Positions 1 to 8,866 of a stretch of 64,000 bases of DNA are shown here, piece by piece; within the stretch, counting starts at the first letter, position 1; each line of letters starts with the position of its first letter. The stretch is taken from NCBI RefSeq assembly GCF_001514195.1, contig NZ_KQ948737.1, positions 186,001 through 250,000 of the forward strand. The letters run 5' to 3'. The notes below the pieces were generated by a model that saw only the letters and a list, made by a program, of their open reading frames with translations, was not told the DNA's origin and did no database searches. Origin of the DNA: Streptomyces griseorubiginosus (GTDB taxonomy: Bacteria; Actinomycetota; Actinomycetes; Streptomycetales; Streptomycetaceae). The position numbers and the translations under genes were made by a program.

Positions 1-1284
1 TCCGGTCCCGCCCCGTCCCAGCTCCAGCCCACCACCCCGCCGACCACCGACCGCCCGGCGCCACCGGAGGAGAGGCGACGACGGCTGAGCCGTCCCGTCG
101 CCTTCGCCTCCCTCGCGGTCGTCTTCGTGCTGTTCATGGCCGCCTCCAGCGCGCCCTCCCCCCTCTACGTCGTCTACCAGCAGGAATGGCACTTCTCCGC
201 CACCACCCTCACCACGGTGTTCGCCGTCTACGTGCTCGGCATGATCGGGGCGCTGCTCGTCCTGGGCGCTCTCTCCGACCACCTCGGCCGCCGCCCGGTC
301 CTGCTGGCCGCGATCACCCTCGAAGCCGTCTCGATGGTCCTGTTCCTCACCGCGGGCAACGTCGGCCTGCTCCTGACGGCCCGCTTCATCCAGGGCATCG
401 CCACCGGGGCCGCCATGACCACGATCGGCGCGGCCCTGTCCGACCTCAACCCCGCGCACGCCCCGCACCGGGCGGGTCTGGTCACCGGCACCGCGCCCAC
501 CTTCGGACTCGGACTGGGCTCGCTCGGATGCGGGCTCCTGATCGAGTACGGCCCGCACCCCACCCGCCTCGTCTACGTCCTGCTGCTCGTCGCCCTCGTC
601 GTCGCGGGCGCCCTGCTGTCGGCCCTGCCCGAGACCTCGCTGCGCCGCCCCGGCGCCGCCCGCTCCCTTCAGCCCCGCCTGCGCATCGCCCCCCACCTGC
701 GGGCCGACCTGCTGAGCCTGGTCCCGATCCTCATCGCGAGCTGGGCGCTCGGCGGGCTCTACCTCTCCCTGGGCCCGTCCGTCGCCGTCGGCCTGTTCGG
801 CCTCTCCAGCCACGTCGTCGGCGGACTCGTGGTCACCCTGCTCACCGGCCCCGCCTTCCTCACCGCTCTCGCCCTGCGCGGCTGGCCCGTCGGACGGACC
901 CTCGCCGTGAGCGCGACCCTGCTACTGGTCGGCACGGCCGTCGCCCTGACCGGTGTGGAGGAGCACTCCCTCGCCTCGGCCGCGGCCGGAACCGCGATCG
1001 CAGGCGTCGGCTTCGGCGGCTCCGCCCTCGCGAGCTTCGGCACCCTGGCCCGCATAGCCCGGCCCGCCGAACGCAGCGAGCTGCTGTCCGTCGCCTTCGT
1101 CATCTCCTACCTCGCCTTCAGCATCCCGGCCGTGATCGCCGGCATCGCCGCCACCCACGCCGGCCTGAAGGACACGTTCGTCACCTACGCGGCAACGGTC
1201 GCCGCCCTCTGCGCCCTCGCCCTGCTCGCCCAGCGCCTGCGCGCCACCCGAACCCCCGCCCCCGCGGGCGTTCCCCAGGCGTAG
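1..1284 (+). CDS. MFS transporter, 5'-truncated by window edge
   Basis: Major facilitator superfamily drug or metabolite exporter in the cytoplasmic membrane. The frame is open from base 1, and the residues before the first possible start at 127 (GTG) already form the first membrane helix, so the true start lies left of the window. The sequence shows roughly twelve hydrophobic segments and the loop-2 motif GALSDHLGRRPVL, a clear form of the MFS A-motif (G-x3-D-x2-G-R-R). The C-terminus ends in a short Ala/Pro tail. A strong hairpin follows the stop, so this gene probably ends its transcript. The substrate cannot be deduced. Confident for the family. Confidence 0.9.
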   Translation, partial: SGPAPSQLQPTTPPTTDRPAPPEERRRRLSRPVAFASLAVVFVLFMAASSAPSPLYVVYQQEWHFSATTLTTVFAVYVLGMIGALLVLGALSDHLGRRPVLLAAITLEAVSMVLFLTAGNVGLLLTARFIQGIATGAAMTTIGAALSDLNPAHAPHRAGLVTGTAPTFGLGLGSLGCGLLIEYGPHPTRLVYVLLLVALVVAGALLSALPETSLRRPGAARSLQPRLRIAPHLRADLLSLVPILIASWALGGLYLSLGPSVAVGLFGLSSHVVGGLVVTLLTGPAFLTALALRGWPVGRTLAVSATLLLVGTAVALTGVEEHSLASAAAGTAIAGVGFGGSALASFGTLARIARPAERSELLSVAFVISYLAFSIPAVIAGIAATHAGLKDTFVTYAATVAALCALALLAQRLRATRTPAPAGVPQA

Positions 1285-1300
1285 GGAGAAGCCCCGAGAC

Positions 1301-1335
1301 CGGTCGCCGCGGCTCGCGCAAGGCCGCGGCGACCG
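1301..1335 (+). terminator. Hairpin terminator after the MFS gene
   Basis: A perfect 13-bp inverted repeat (arms 1301-1313 and 1323-1335) with a 9-base loop begins 16 bases after the MFS stop codon. There is no T-tract, which is normal for Streptomyces terminators. Confidence 0.75.
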
Positions 1336-1633
1336 TGGTGCGCAGGACGAACGGTCTCAAGCGGGCCGGGAAGCCTTCGCGAGGTGCCGCCCCTGAGTTC
1401 ACGGCACGCAGGTGATGGGGTGGTCGTGGCGATGACAACCGCCTTCCGCCGACACGACCTGAAGATGCGCTCGGAGACCTCGACGTCGAAGCGGACGACG
1501 TCCAGCGCGGCGGCAGCCCGCGCCTCAGCGACAACGGCAACGGCAACGGCAACGGCAACAGCGCCCGAACGGCCCGTACGCCCGCCATCCAGTGCGTCGA
1601 TCACTGGGCTCGCGCCCGGCGCGGAGGCAGCGA
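1336..1633. other. Intergenic stretch without a supported gene
   Basis: Between the terminator and the convergent DHA2 gene no frame shows a recognisable protein. The only structure is a short hexanucleotide run, AACGGC repeated four times near 1533-1558. Open frames here lack a ribosome-binding site and are of low complexity. Confidence 0.5.
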
Positions 1634-3091
1634 TCACGCAGTGCGGCGCGGGTCGGTCAGGGAGGCGACCGGAGCGGGAGCCGAGGCGGCGGCCTCGCGG
1701 GTGCGGGCGGCAGTGCGGGTGATCCGCACACCGACGACGGCCGCGGCCACGCTCAGCGCCGCCGCCACCAGCCATGCGGCACGGAAGTCCTGCCGCTGCG
1801 CGGGACCGACGTGGGTGCCGACGATGGCGACGAGGAGCGCGACTCCCACGGTGGCGGATATCTGGCGTACGGAGTTGACCAGGGCCGATCCGGTGGCCGC
1901 GCGGTGGCCGGGCAAGGAGCTGACACCGGCGGCGACCAGGGTGCCGAGGGTCAGGCCGACGCCCACGCCGCCCAGGACCTGGCTGGGCAGCAGGTCGAGC
2001 CAGTAGTCGGCTTTCAGGGAGGCGAAGCAGGTGCGCCAGAGCATCCCGGCGGCGAAGAGCAGTCCGCCCGTCGTCACCAGCGGCCCGTGGCCCAGGCGTT
2101 GTGCGGCGCGCGCGGTGAGCAGGGTGACGACGGGGACCAGGGCGGGGCCGGGCACCATGGCCACGCCGGTGCGCAGGGCGCTCCAGTGCCAGATCTCCTG
2201 GCACCACAGGACGTTCGACAACAGCATGATGGCGAAGGCGACGCCGAACACGAACGTGCCGGCGCTCGCGGCGCCGAACTGCGGAAGGCGCAGCAGGGGC
2301 AGCTCGAACAGCGGGTGAGCGTGCTGGAGCGAGCGGCGGACGAACACGGCGGCACTGACCAGCGCGAGGGCGAACAACGTGACACTCCTGGCGTCCAGCC
2401 AGCCCCAGTCCGGCGCCTGGACCAGTCCGCCGGACAGGGCGGCGATCGCCAGGGTGATCAGCAGGGCGCCCATCAGGTCGGGCAGGCGGCCCTGCTCCCG
2501 GCGCGTGGTCGAGGGCAGGACCCGCAGCCCGGCCACGACGGTGGCGATGCCGAGGGGGACGTTGATCACGAAGACCCAGCGCCAGTCGACCTGGACCAGC
2601 AGTCCGCCGGCGACGGGGCCCGCGGCGGCGGCGAGCCCGCCGACGGCCGCCCAGTTGCGGGTGGCGCGCGTGCGGTGCTCCGCCGGCACGGAGGCCAGCA
2701 GGAGCGCCAGGGAGGTGGGCAGCTGGGCGGCGGCGCCTGCCGCTTGCAGGGCTCGGGCGGCCACCAGTGTCCCCAGGTCCGGCGCCAGGGCGCAGGCCAG
2801 CGAGGCGAGCGTGAAGACGCTGACACCGGCGAGGAACACCGGCCGCTGCCCGATCCGGTCCCCCATACGACCCGCGACGACCAGGAGGGCCGCCAGGACG
2901 ATGGCGTAGGCGTTGAGCACCCAGGACAAGGAGCCCAGCGTGGCCACCCGGCCGGAGGAGGAGGCGAAGGACGAACCCATGGCGGGCAGCGCCACGTTGA
3001 CGATCCACAGATCGAGGTTGGTCATGAAGACCGCCAGAAGGATGACGGTCGACGCCACACGTTGCTTTGAAAACCAAACCAATGGGCTCAT
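1634..3091 (-). CDS. DHA2-family (EmrB/QacA type) MFS multidrug exporter
   Basis: Proton-driven drug exporter of the 14-helix DHA2 class, 485 residues from the ATG at 3091. The frame is open further upstream to 3211, but the hydrophobic first helix begins just after MSPLVWFSKQR, so 3091 is the natural start. Visible family marks are LDLWIVNVALPAM in helix 1 (the L-D-x-T/L-I-V-N-V-A-L-P motif D1) and GRMGDRIGQRPVF (motif A). It is transcribed divergently from an HxlR regulator, with palindromic operators between them, so export is probably induced by the compound the regulator senses. Known relatives export antibiotics, dyes or quinone-like toxins; the substrate here is unknown. Confidence 0.88.
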   Translation of the reverse strand: MSPLVWFSKQRVASTVILLAVFMTNLDLWIVNVALPAMGSSFASSSGRVATLGSLSWVLNAYAIVLAALLVVAGRMGDRIGQRPVFLAGVSVFTLASLACALAPDLGTLVAARALQAAGAAAQLPTSLALLLASVPAEHRTRATRNWAAVGGLAAAAGPVAGGLLVQVDWRWVFVINVPLGIATVVAGLRVLPSTTRREQGRLPDLMGALLITLAIAALSGGLVQAPDWGWLDARSVTLFALALVSAAVFVRRSLQHAHPLFELPLLRLPQFGAASAGTFVFGVAFAIMLLSNVLWCQEIWHWSALRTGVAMVPGPALVPVVTLLTARAAQRLGHGPLVTTGGLLFAAGMLWRTCFASLKADYWLDLLPSQVLGGVGVGLTLGTLVAAGVSSLPGHRAATGSALVNSVRQISATVGVALLVAIVGTHVGPAQRQDFRAAWLVAAALSVAAAVVGVRITRTAARTREAAASAPAPVASLTDPRRTA

Positions 3092-3176
3092 GGATCCAGC
3101 GAAGCACGACGCGTTTTGAGATTCAAACCACAGCAGGGTCGCGGGTCCCGACATTGCCCAAGCTTTGATATTCAAA
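3066..3176. promoter_or_regulatory. Three TTTG-N5-CAAA operators with 49-bp spacing
   Basis: Palindromes with TTTG and CAAA half-sites around 5 bases lie at 3066-3078, 3115-3127 and 3164-3176. Their centres (3072, 3121, 3170) are exactly 49 bp apart. The last one extends to a perfect AGCTTTGA/TCAAAGCT repeat (3161-3179). They cover the start of the DHA2 gene and the promoter of the HxlR gene, so HxlR autoregulation plus exporter control is the likely role. Confidence 0.65.
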
Positions 3177-3198
3177 GCTCGCGCGGGATACTGGGAGC

Positions 3199-3738
3199 GT
3201 GACCACACCACGCATCGACCCGTACGAGGTCCCCGGCCGCCCCTGTTCGATCGCGGCCGCCCTTCAGGTGGTGGGCGACCGGTGGTCGCTGCTCGCCGTC
3301 CGCGAGGTTTCCTTCGGCAACCACCGCTTCCGCCAGATCGCCAAGAACACCGGCGCCCCCACCGACCGGCTGTCCGCCCGGCTCAAGAGCCTGGTCGCCG
3401 ACGGCGTCCTGGAGCGCCGCCCGCTGCCCGACGAGCCGCGCCACGACGGCTACTACCTCACCGAGGCCGGCCGCGACCTGCTCGGCGTCATCCGCGAACT
3501 GCTGCGCTGGGGAGACCGCTGGCTGACCACCTCCCCACCCATGCAACTGCGCCACCACGACCACGACTTCACCCCCCGGCCGACCTGCGCCCACTGCGGC
3601 GAGCAGGTCACCCCGGGCGAGGTGCACGCCGAGGTGACCGCGGAGGGCTGGACACTGGCGGGGCCGGTCGTGGCCCCCGACGGCGTGCACGCCGCCCATG
3701 AACGGCCTGGAGGTGCCACGCGACGACGGCGTGGGTGA
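3199..3738 (+). CDS. HxlR-family winged-helix regulator
   Basis: A 179-residue DNA-binding regulator from a GTG start. Residues about 15-105 form the HxlR winged helix: a conserved N-terminal Cys (PGRPCSIAAAL), the core VGDRWSLLAVREV, a recognition helix around TGAPTDRLSARLKSLV and a wing DGYYLTEAGRDL. The C-terminal part has two cysteines (CAHCGEQV) that could bind metal or react with an electrophile. HxlR proteins often sense aldehydes, quinones or disulfide stress. It is divergent from the DHA2 exporter and the three spaced palindromes lie between them, which supports control of export and of itself. Confidence 0.85.
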   Translation: MTTPRIDPYEVPGRPCSIAAALQVVGDRWSLLAVREVSFGNHRFRQIAKNTGAPTDRLSARLKSLVADGVLERRPLPDEPRHDGYYLTEAGRDLLGVIRELLRWGDRWLTTSPPMQLRHHDHDFTPRPTCAHCGEQVTPGEVHAEVTAEGWTLAGPVVAPDGVHAAHERPGGATRRRRG

Positions 3739-3934
3739 GGCTGGGTGCGCCCAACCCGCGACACAACCGGCCCTCGGGTCACCGGCCGGCAGCGTCGAGG
3801 TCAGTGAAGTGCGGCGCCTTCCTTGGCCTGCGGGCCACATTCCTCCCCGATCACGGCAACCTTTGTGCCCCTTACGGCAACTGGCAGGCAACTGGGTCCC
3901 AGAGCAAGGCCCACCGTGCAAGAAAGACAGGCCG

Positions 3935-6418
3935 TTGCCAGATCAGAACCGCTCTCATCGCCGCCGTCCGGCAATCCGCCGCGTGATCGCCGCCGCCGCG
4001 GTCCTCGCCGCCGCGGGGGCCGCCGTACCGCTGGTCGCACTGGCCGCACGCACGCCGGAGGACCGCACGCCGACCACGGTCGCCGACGCGGCCGGCGGCA
4101 GCGGCCGTTACTTCGGGACGGCAGTGGCCGCGGGCAGGCTCGGCGACTCCACGTACTCCGCCATCCTCGACCGGGAATTCGACATGATCACCCCGGAGAA
4201 CGAGATGAAGTGGGACGCCGTCGAACCCTCCCGCGGATCGTTCAGCTTCGCCGCCGCCGACTCGATCGTCAGCCACGCCTCCACGCACGGCCAGCGCCTG
4301 CGCGGCCACACCCTGGTCTGGCACTCCCAGTTGCCCGGCTGGGTCAAGTCCATCACCGACGCCAACACCCTGCGCAGTGTGATGAAGAACCACATCACCA
4401 CCGAGATGGCCCACTTCAAGGGCAAGATCTACGCCTGGGATGTGGTCAACGAGGCCTTCGCCGACGGCGGCAGCGGCCGGCACCGCAGCTCGGTCTTCCA
4501 GGACGTGCTCGGCAACGGCTTCATCGAGGAGGCCTTCCGCACCGCCCGGACCGCCGACCCCTCCGCCAAGCTCTGCTACAACGACTACAACATCGAGAAC
4601 TGGTCCGACGCCAAGACCCAGGGCGTCTACAAGATGGTCAAGGACTTCAAGTCCCGCGGTGTGCCCATCGACTGCGTCGGCTTCCAGAGCCACTTCGGCG
4701 CCGGCGGCCCGCCCGCCGGCTTCCGGACCACCCTGTCCAACTTCGCCGCGCTCGGCGTGGACGTGCAGATCACCGAGCTCGACATCGCCCAGGCGTCCGC
4801 CACCGCGTACACCGACGCCGTCCGGGACTGCCTCGAGGTCGCACGCTGCACGGGCATCACGGTGTGGGGCATCCGGGACAGCGACTCCTGGCGCACCGGT
4901 GAGAACGCGCTGCTGTTCGACGCGGGTGGCACCAAGAAGCCCGCTTACAGCGCGGTGCTCGCCACGCTGAACAGTGTCGGCAGTGCGGGCAGCTCCGGCA
5001 GCGGCGGCACACAGGCTGGGGAGATCGCTTCCGGCACCGTCTACACGCTCGCCAACGCAGCCGCCGGACGCGTGCTCGACGAGCCCGCGGGACAGAACGG
5101 CAACGGCACCGCTCTTCAGGTGTGGGACGCCGGCGGGGCCTCCAACCAGCAGTGGAAGGTCGTACGGAACAGCGACGGCTCCTACACGCTCACGAACGTC
5201 GCCAGCGGCCGCGTACTGGACGAACCGGCGGGCCGGACGGCAAATGGGACCAGGCCGACGGTGTGGGACGCCAACGGCGGCGCCCACCAGCACTGGAAGG
5301 CCCAGCGGAACAGTGACGGCACCTACACGCTGACCAACGTCGCCAGCGGCCGGGCGCTGGAGATCCCCGGAGGCAAGACCGCCAACGGCACTCCCGTCCA
5401 GATCTGGGACACCAACGGCGGCGGCAACCAGCGCTGGACCTTCCAGGCGACCGCGGCGCCGAAGAGCGAGACGACCGCGGCGCCGACGAGCCACACGTGT
5501 GCTCTTCCGTCGACGTACCGGTGGACCTCGACGGGCGCGCTGGCGCTGCCAGCCAACGGGTGGGCCTCGCTGAAGGACTTCACCACCGTCACCTACAACG
5601 GCAAGCACCTGGTCTACGGGTCCGACTTCTCGGGCTCGGCCTACGGCTCGATGGCGTTCAGCCCCTTCACGAACTGGTCGGACATGGCATCCGCCCGCCA
5701 GACCGGCATGCGCCAGAACGCGGTGGCACCGACGCTGTTCTACTTCGCGCCCAAGAAGATCTGGGTGCTGGCGTCCCAGTGGAGCGGCGGCTGGGCCTTC
5801 AACTACCGCACCTCCAGCGACCCCACCGACCCGAACAGCTGGTCCGCGCCGCAGCCGCTGTTCACCGGCAGCATCCCCCGCTCGGAGTCCGCCACGGGCC
5901 CGATCGACCAGACCCTGATCGCCGACGACAAGAACATGTACCTGTTCTTCGCCGGTGACAACGGCAAGATCTACAAGTCGAGCATGCCGATCGGCGACTT
6001 CCCGGGCAGCTTCGGCTCGTCGTACACGACGGTCATGAGCGACACGACGAAGAACCTGTTCGAGGCGCCGCAGGTGTACAAGGTCCAGGGCCAGAACCAG
6101 TACCTCATGATCGTCGAAGCGCGGGGCGCGAGTGAGCAGCGCTACTTCCGCTCCTTCACCGCCGCCAGCCTGAACGGTCCGTGGACCCCGCAGGCCGCCA
6201 CCGAGTCCAACCCCTTCGCCGGCAAGGCCAACAGCGGCGCCACCTGGACCAACGACATAAGTCACGGTGACCTGGTCCGCAACAACCCCGACCAGACCAT
6301 GACCATCGACCCCTGCAACCTTCAGTTCCTGTACCAGGGCAAGTCCCCTGACACACCGCAGAACACCTCCTACGACAACCTGCCGTATCGGCCCGGCATC
6401 CTCACCTTGCGGCACTGA
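3935..6418 (+). CDS. Secreted GH10 xylanase - CBM13 - GH62 arabinofuranosidase fusion
   Basis: Extracellular bifunctional arabinoxylan-degrading enzyme, about 827 residues. Signal peptide: Arg-rich n-region, then an Ala-rich hydrophobic core. GH10 spans about residues 55-350: the acid/base is Glu173 in WDVVNEAF and the nucleophile is Glu281 in ITELDIA. A CBM13 ricin trefoil follows at about 368-506, with three Q-x-W-like repeats. GH62 occupies about 521-825: Asp548 in SLKDFTTV, Asp658 in GPIDQTL and Glu710 in LFEAPQV fit its catalytic set. The two activities would cut the xylan backbone and remove arabinose side chains. The start is uncertain. The frame is open to 3698 with no ATG near the signal peptide, so I chose TTG 3935; GTG 3983 is the alternative. 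Confidence 0.9.
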   Translation: MPDQNRSHRRRPAIRRVIAAAAVLAAAGAAVPLVALAARTPEDRTPTTVADAAGGSGRYFGTAVAAGRLGDSTYSAILDREFDMITPENEMKWDAVEPSRGSFSFAAADSIVSHASTHGQRLRGHTLVWHSQLPGWVKSITDANTLRSVMKNHITTEMAHFKGKIYAWDVVNEAFADGGSGRHRSSVFQDVLGNGFIEEAFRTARTADPSAKLCYNDYNIENWSDAKTQGVYKMVKDFKSRGVPIDCVGFQSHFGAGGPPAGFRTTLSNFAALGVDVQITELDIAQASATAYTDAVRDCLEVARCTGITVWGIRDSDSWRTGENALLFDAGGTKKPAYSAVLATLNSVGSAGSSGSGGTQAGEIASGTVYTLANAAAGRVLDEPAGQNGNGTALQVWDAGGASNQQWKVVRNSDGSYTLTNVASGRVLDEPAGRTANGTRPTVWDANGGAHQHWKAQRNSDGTYTLTNVASGRALEIPGGKTANGTPVQIWDTNGGGNQRWTFQATAAPKSETTAAPTSHTCALPSTYRWTSTGALALPANGWASLKDFTTVTYNGKHLVYGSDFSGSAYGSMAFSPFTNWSDMASARQTGMRQNAVAPTLFYFAPKKIWVLASQWSGGWAFNYRTSSDPTDPNSWSAPQPLFTGSIPRSESATGPIDQTLIADDKNMYLFFAGDNGKIYKSSMPIGDFPGSFGSSYTTVMSDTTKNLFEAPQVYKVQGQNQYLMIVEARGASEQRYFRSFTAASLNGPWTPQAATESNPFAGKANSGATWTNDISHGDLVRNNPDQTMTIDPCNLQFLYQGKSPDTPQNTSYDNLPYRPGILTLRH

Positions 6419-6443
6419 GCCGCCCGGCCCGCACTCACTCCTC

Positions 6444-6478
6444 GAGGAACCCCGGTCGTGCGTCGGCTGGGGTTCCTC
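6444..6478 (+). terminator. Hairpin terminator after the xylanase gene
   Basis: A perfect 10-bp inverted repeat (GAGGAACCCC and GGGGTTCCTC, 6444-6453 and 6469-6478) starts 25 bases after the stop codon. Confidence 0.75.
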
Positions 6479-6803
6479 TGTATCTCCACCCACGTCTGTG
6501 CGGCACCGGCGGTCCGCGTTGCCTCGACACCGGCCCTTTCGACGAAACGGCATTCCCGTGCTCATTACTCGCCCCCCTCCCTCCCCAGGTTCGCGGCCGC
6601 ACTCGGCAGCGAGACCCGTGTGCTGTCCGACGGGCGCACTGTGGCACCGGAGCAGGTGCCGGAGGAGTTCGCCCGGACGGTGCCGGCCTGGGTGGAACAC
6701 CGCCCCGGTGGCGACGGCGCCTGAGTTCCCGCGGGCCGGCGATCCCCGTCGAAGTCGGTCGGCGCGTGGTGGTGATCGTGGTGCGCGGGTGACAATCGTC
6801 CGC
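6479..6803 (+). other. Intergenic stretch with a possible gene remnant
   Basis: No complete gene is supported here. The plus frame ending at 6724 has a protein-like tail (SETRVLSDGRTVAPEQVP) without a start signal, so it may be the decayed 3' end of a lost gene. The rest should contain the promoter of the S9 peptidase. Confidence 0.35.
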
Positions 6804-8813
6804 ATGATGGAGTCCTCCGGTGGTCCGTCCACCTTCCGTGACCTGTCCGCCTTCGTCGCCTGTTCTCGCGTCAACTCCCTTGCCCTGTCGGTCGACGGCA
6901 CTCGGCTGGTCGCCTCCGTGCAGTCGCTGTCCGGGGACGGGACGCGGTTCGTGTCCGGCCTGTGGGAGATCGATCAGACCGGTGAACGCGACGCGCTACG
7001 GCTGACCCAGTCCGACAAGGGCGAGTCGGCACCGGTGTTCGGCCCGGACGGCACGCTGTACTTCCTGTCGGAACGCGCCGCAGCGGAGGGAGATGAGGAC
7101 GAGGGCCCCGCGCTGTGGGCGCTGCCACCGCGCGGGGAGGCCGTCGTCGTGGCCCGGCACGCGGGCGGAATCACCGCGGCGACCGTCGCCCGGGACTCCG
7201 GCGCACTGTGCCTCACCGCGGGGCTGCTGCCCGGTGCCGCCGACGCCGAGGCGCACGGCAAGCTGCGCGCGGCACGCAAGGACGCGAAGGTCACCGCGAT
7301 CCTGTACGAGGGCGGGCCGACCCGCGCCTGGGACCACGACCTCGGCCCGGCGGAGCCGCACATCTTCGTCCGGGCCTCGGTGGACGCCGAGCCCGTCGTG
7401 GCCGGCGGGCAGGGCATCGGTCTGGAGGATCCCGGGGACGCGGTGCTGTCGCCGGACGGCACTCGGGTCGCGTACCGCCGGTTCATACCCGGGCAGGTCC
7501 CGGACCGGCATCGCACCGCCGTGGTGGTGGCCGACGCGGTGAGCGGTGAGGAGGTCCACGTCGTCGGTGATCTGGAGCACCTCTACGAGGGGCCGCGATT
7601 CACCCACGACGGATCGGCCGTGGTGTGCTGCCGGATGCGCTACGCGACGTACGAAGAGCCCTGGGACGCGACTCTGGTCCGGATCGACCTGGCCGACGGC
7701 ACGGTGCAGGACCTGCTGCCAGGTTTCGACAACTGGCCCGGTGGCGTGGTCTGTTCGCCGGTGGACGACACGCTCTTCTTCACGTCCGACGAGCAGGGGC
7801 ACGCCCCCGTCTTCCGGCGCGACCCGGACGGCGGCGTCACCCGCCTCACCGCGTCGGGTGCGTACGCTTCGCTGACCGTGTCCCCCGACGGGCGCACGCT
7901 CTACGCCCTGCGCCATGCGGTCGACGCGCCGCCGACGCCGGTGCGGATCGACGCAGACGCCGCTGACCAGACTCCGGCACAGCTGCCTGCGCCGGGTGGC
8001 GTCGGGGAGTTGCCCGGAACCCTCACCGAGGTGCACGTGGAGGCGGACGACGGGTTCCTGCTGCGCGGCTGGCTCGTCCTGCCCGAGGGCGCGTCCGCCG
8101 AACGGCCCGCTCCCCTGCTGGTCGCCGTCCACGGAGGACCGCACTCCAGCTGGAACGGCTGGACCTGGCGCTGGAACCCCTGGCCGTTCGCCGCGCGCGG
8201 GTACGCGGTGCTGCTGCCGGATCCGGCCCTGTCGACGGGCTACGGGCAGCTCAACCACCGGCGTGGCTGGGGGCAGTGGGGCGGGCGCCCCTACACGGAC
8301 GTGATCGCGCTGACCGACGCCGCCGAGGCCCGCGACGACATCGATGCCTCACGCACCGCGCTCGCCGGCGGCTCGTACGGCGGATACATGGCGAACCGCG
8401 TCGCCACCCGCACGGACCGGTTCAAGGCGATCGTCAGCCATGCGGGGCTGTGGGACCTGCGGATGTTCCAGGGCGACACCGATGTGCCCTGGTACTTCCA
8501 GCGGATCTTCGGCGATCCGCTCACCCGCCCCGACCGGTACGAGGCCGACTCGCCGCACCTCGACATCGCGAAGATCCGCACCCCGATGCTGATCATCCAC
8601 GGGGCGAAGGACTACCGCGTGCCCGTCGGGCAGGGCGCCACGCTCTTCCAGGAACTCCAACGGCACCAAGTCCCGGCGAAGTACCTCTACTTCCCCGACG
8701 AGAACCACTGGATCCTGAAGCCGAACCACGCGCGCGTGTGGTACGAGACGTTCCTCAACTTCCTGGACCACCAGGTTCTCGGCACGGCGTGGCAGCAGCC
8801 CGGGCTGCTCTGA
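6804..8813 (+). CDS. S9 family (prolyl oligopeptidase type) serine peptidase
   Basis: Cytoplasmic peptidase or acylaminoacyl-peptidase-like enzyme, about 669 residues from ATG 6804. GTG 6789 is an alternative start. The first 400 residues form a beta-propeller of WD40/TolB-like repeats (for example VSPDGRTLYALR) that usually screens substrates by size. The C-terminal alpha/beta-hydrolase domain begins near AVHGGPHSSW, the oxyanion HGG motif. The triad is Ser524 (GGSYGGY), Asp603 (GAKDYRVP) and His635 (ENHWI). There is no signal peptide. It sits among secreted glycoside hydrolases but has its own promoter region, and a functional link is not evident. Confidence 0.88.
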   Translation: MMESSGGPSTFRDLSAFVACSRVNSLALSVDGTRLVASVQSLSGDGTRFVSGLWEIDQTGERDALRLTQSDKGESAPVFGPDGTLYFLSERAAAEGDEDEGPALWALPPRGEAVVVARHAGGITAATVARDSGALCLTAGLLPGAADAEAHGKLRAARKDAKVTAILYEGGPTRAWDHDLGPAEPHIFVRASVDAEPVVAGGQGIGLEDPGDAVLSPDGTRVAYRRFIPGQVPDRHRTAVVVADAVSGEEVHVVGDLEHLYEGPRFTHDGSAVVCCRMRYATYEEPWDATLVRIDLADGTVQDLLPGFDNWPGGVVCSPVDDTLFFTSDEQGHAPVFRRDPDGGVTRLTASGAYASLTVSPDGRTLYALRHAVDAPPTPVRIDADAADQTPAQLPAPGGVGELPGTLTEVHVEADDGFLLRGWLVLPEGASAERPAPLLVAVHGGPHSSWNGWTWRWNPWPFAARGYAVLLPDPALSTGYGQLNHRRGWGQWGGRPYTDVIALTDAAEARDDIDASRTALAGGSYGGYMANRVATRTDRFKAIVSHAGLWDLRMFQGDTDVPWYFQRIFGDPLTRPDRYEADSPHLDIAKIRTPMLIIHGAKDYRVPVGQGATLFQELQRHQVPAKYLYFPDENHWILKPNHARVWYETFLNFLDHQVLGTAWQQPGLL

Positions 8814-8822
8814 CCGGACGGA

Positions 8823-8857
8823 CGAGCGGTGTGCACCTTCACCATGCACACCGCTCG
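8823..8857. terminator. Bidirectional terminator between convergent S9 and GH43 genes
   Basis: A perfect 13-bp inverted repeat (arms 8823-8835 and 8845-8857, 9-base loop) lies between the two convergent stop codons and can serve both. Confidence 0.8.
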
Positions 8858-8866
8858 GTGACCGTC

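Noticed and set aside
1384..1722. Plus-strand frame with an Ala/Thr-rich stretch
   Set aside because: It is produced by the AACGGC hexanucleotide run and overlaps the end of the DHA2 gene; there is no ribosome-binding site or family match.
3872..6901. A 1009-codon open frame antisense to the xylanase fusion
   Set aside because: It is a GC-skew shadow: the opposite strand has clear GH10, CBM13 and GH62 motifs, and the antisense product is Gly/Arg/Val-rich without any recognisable domain.
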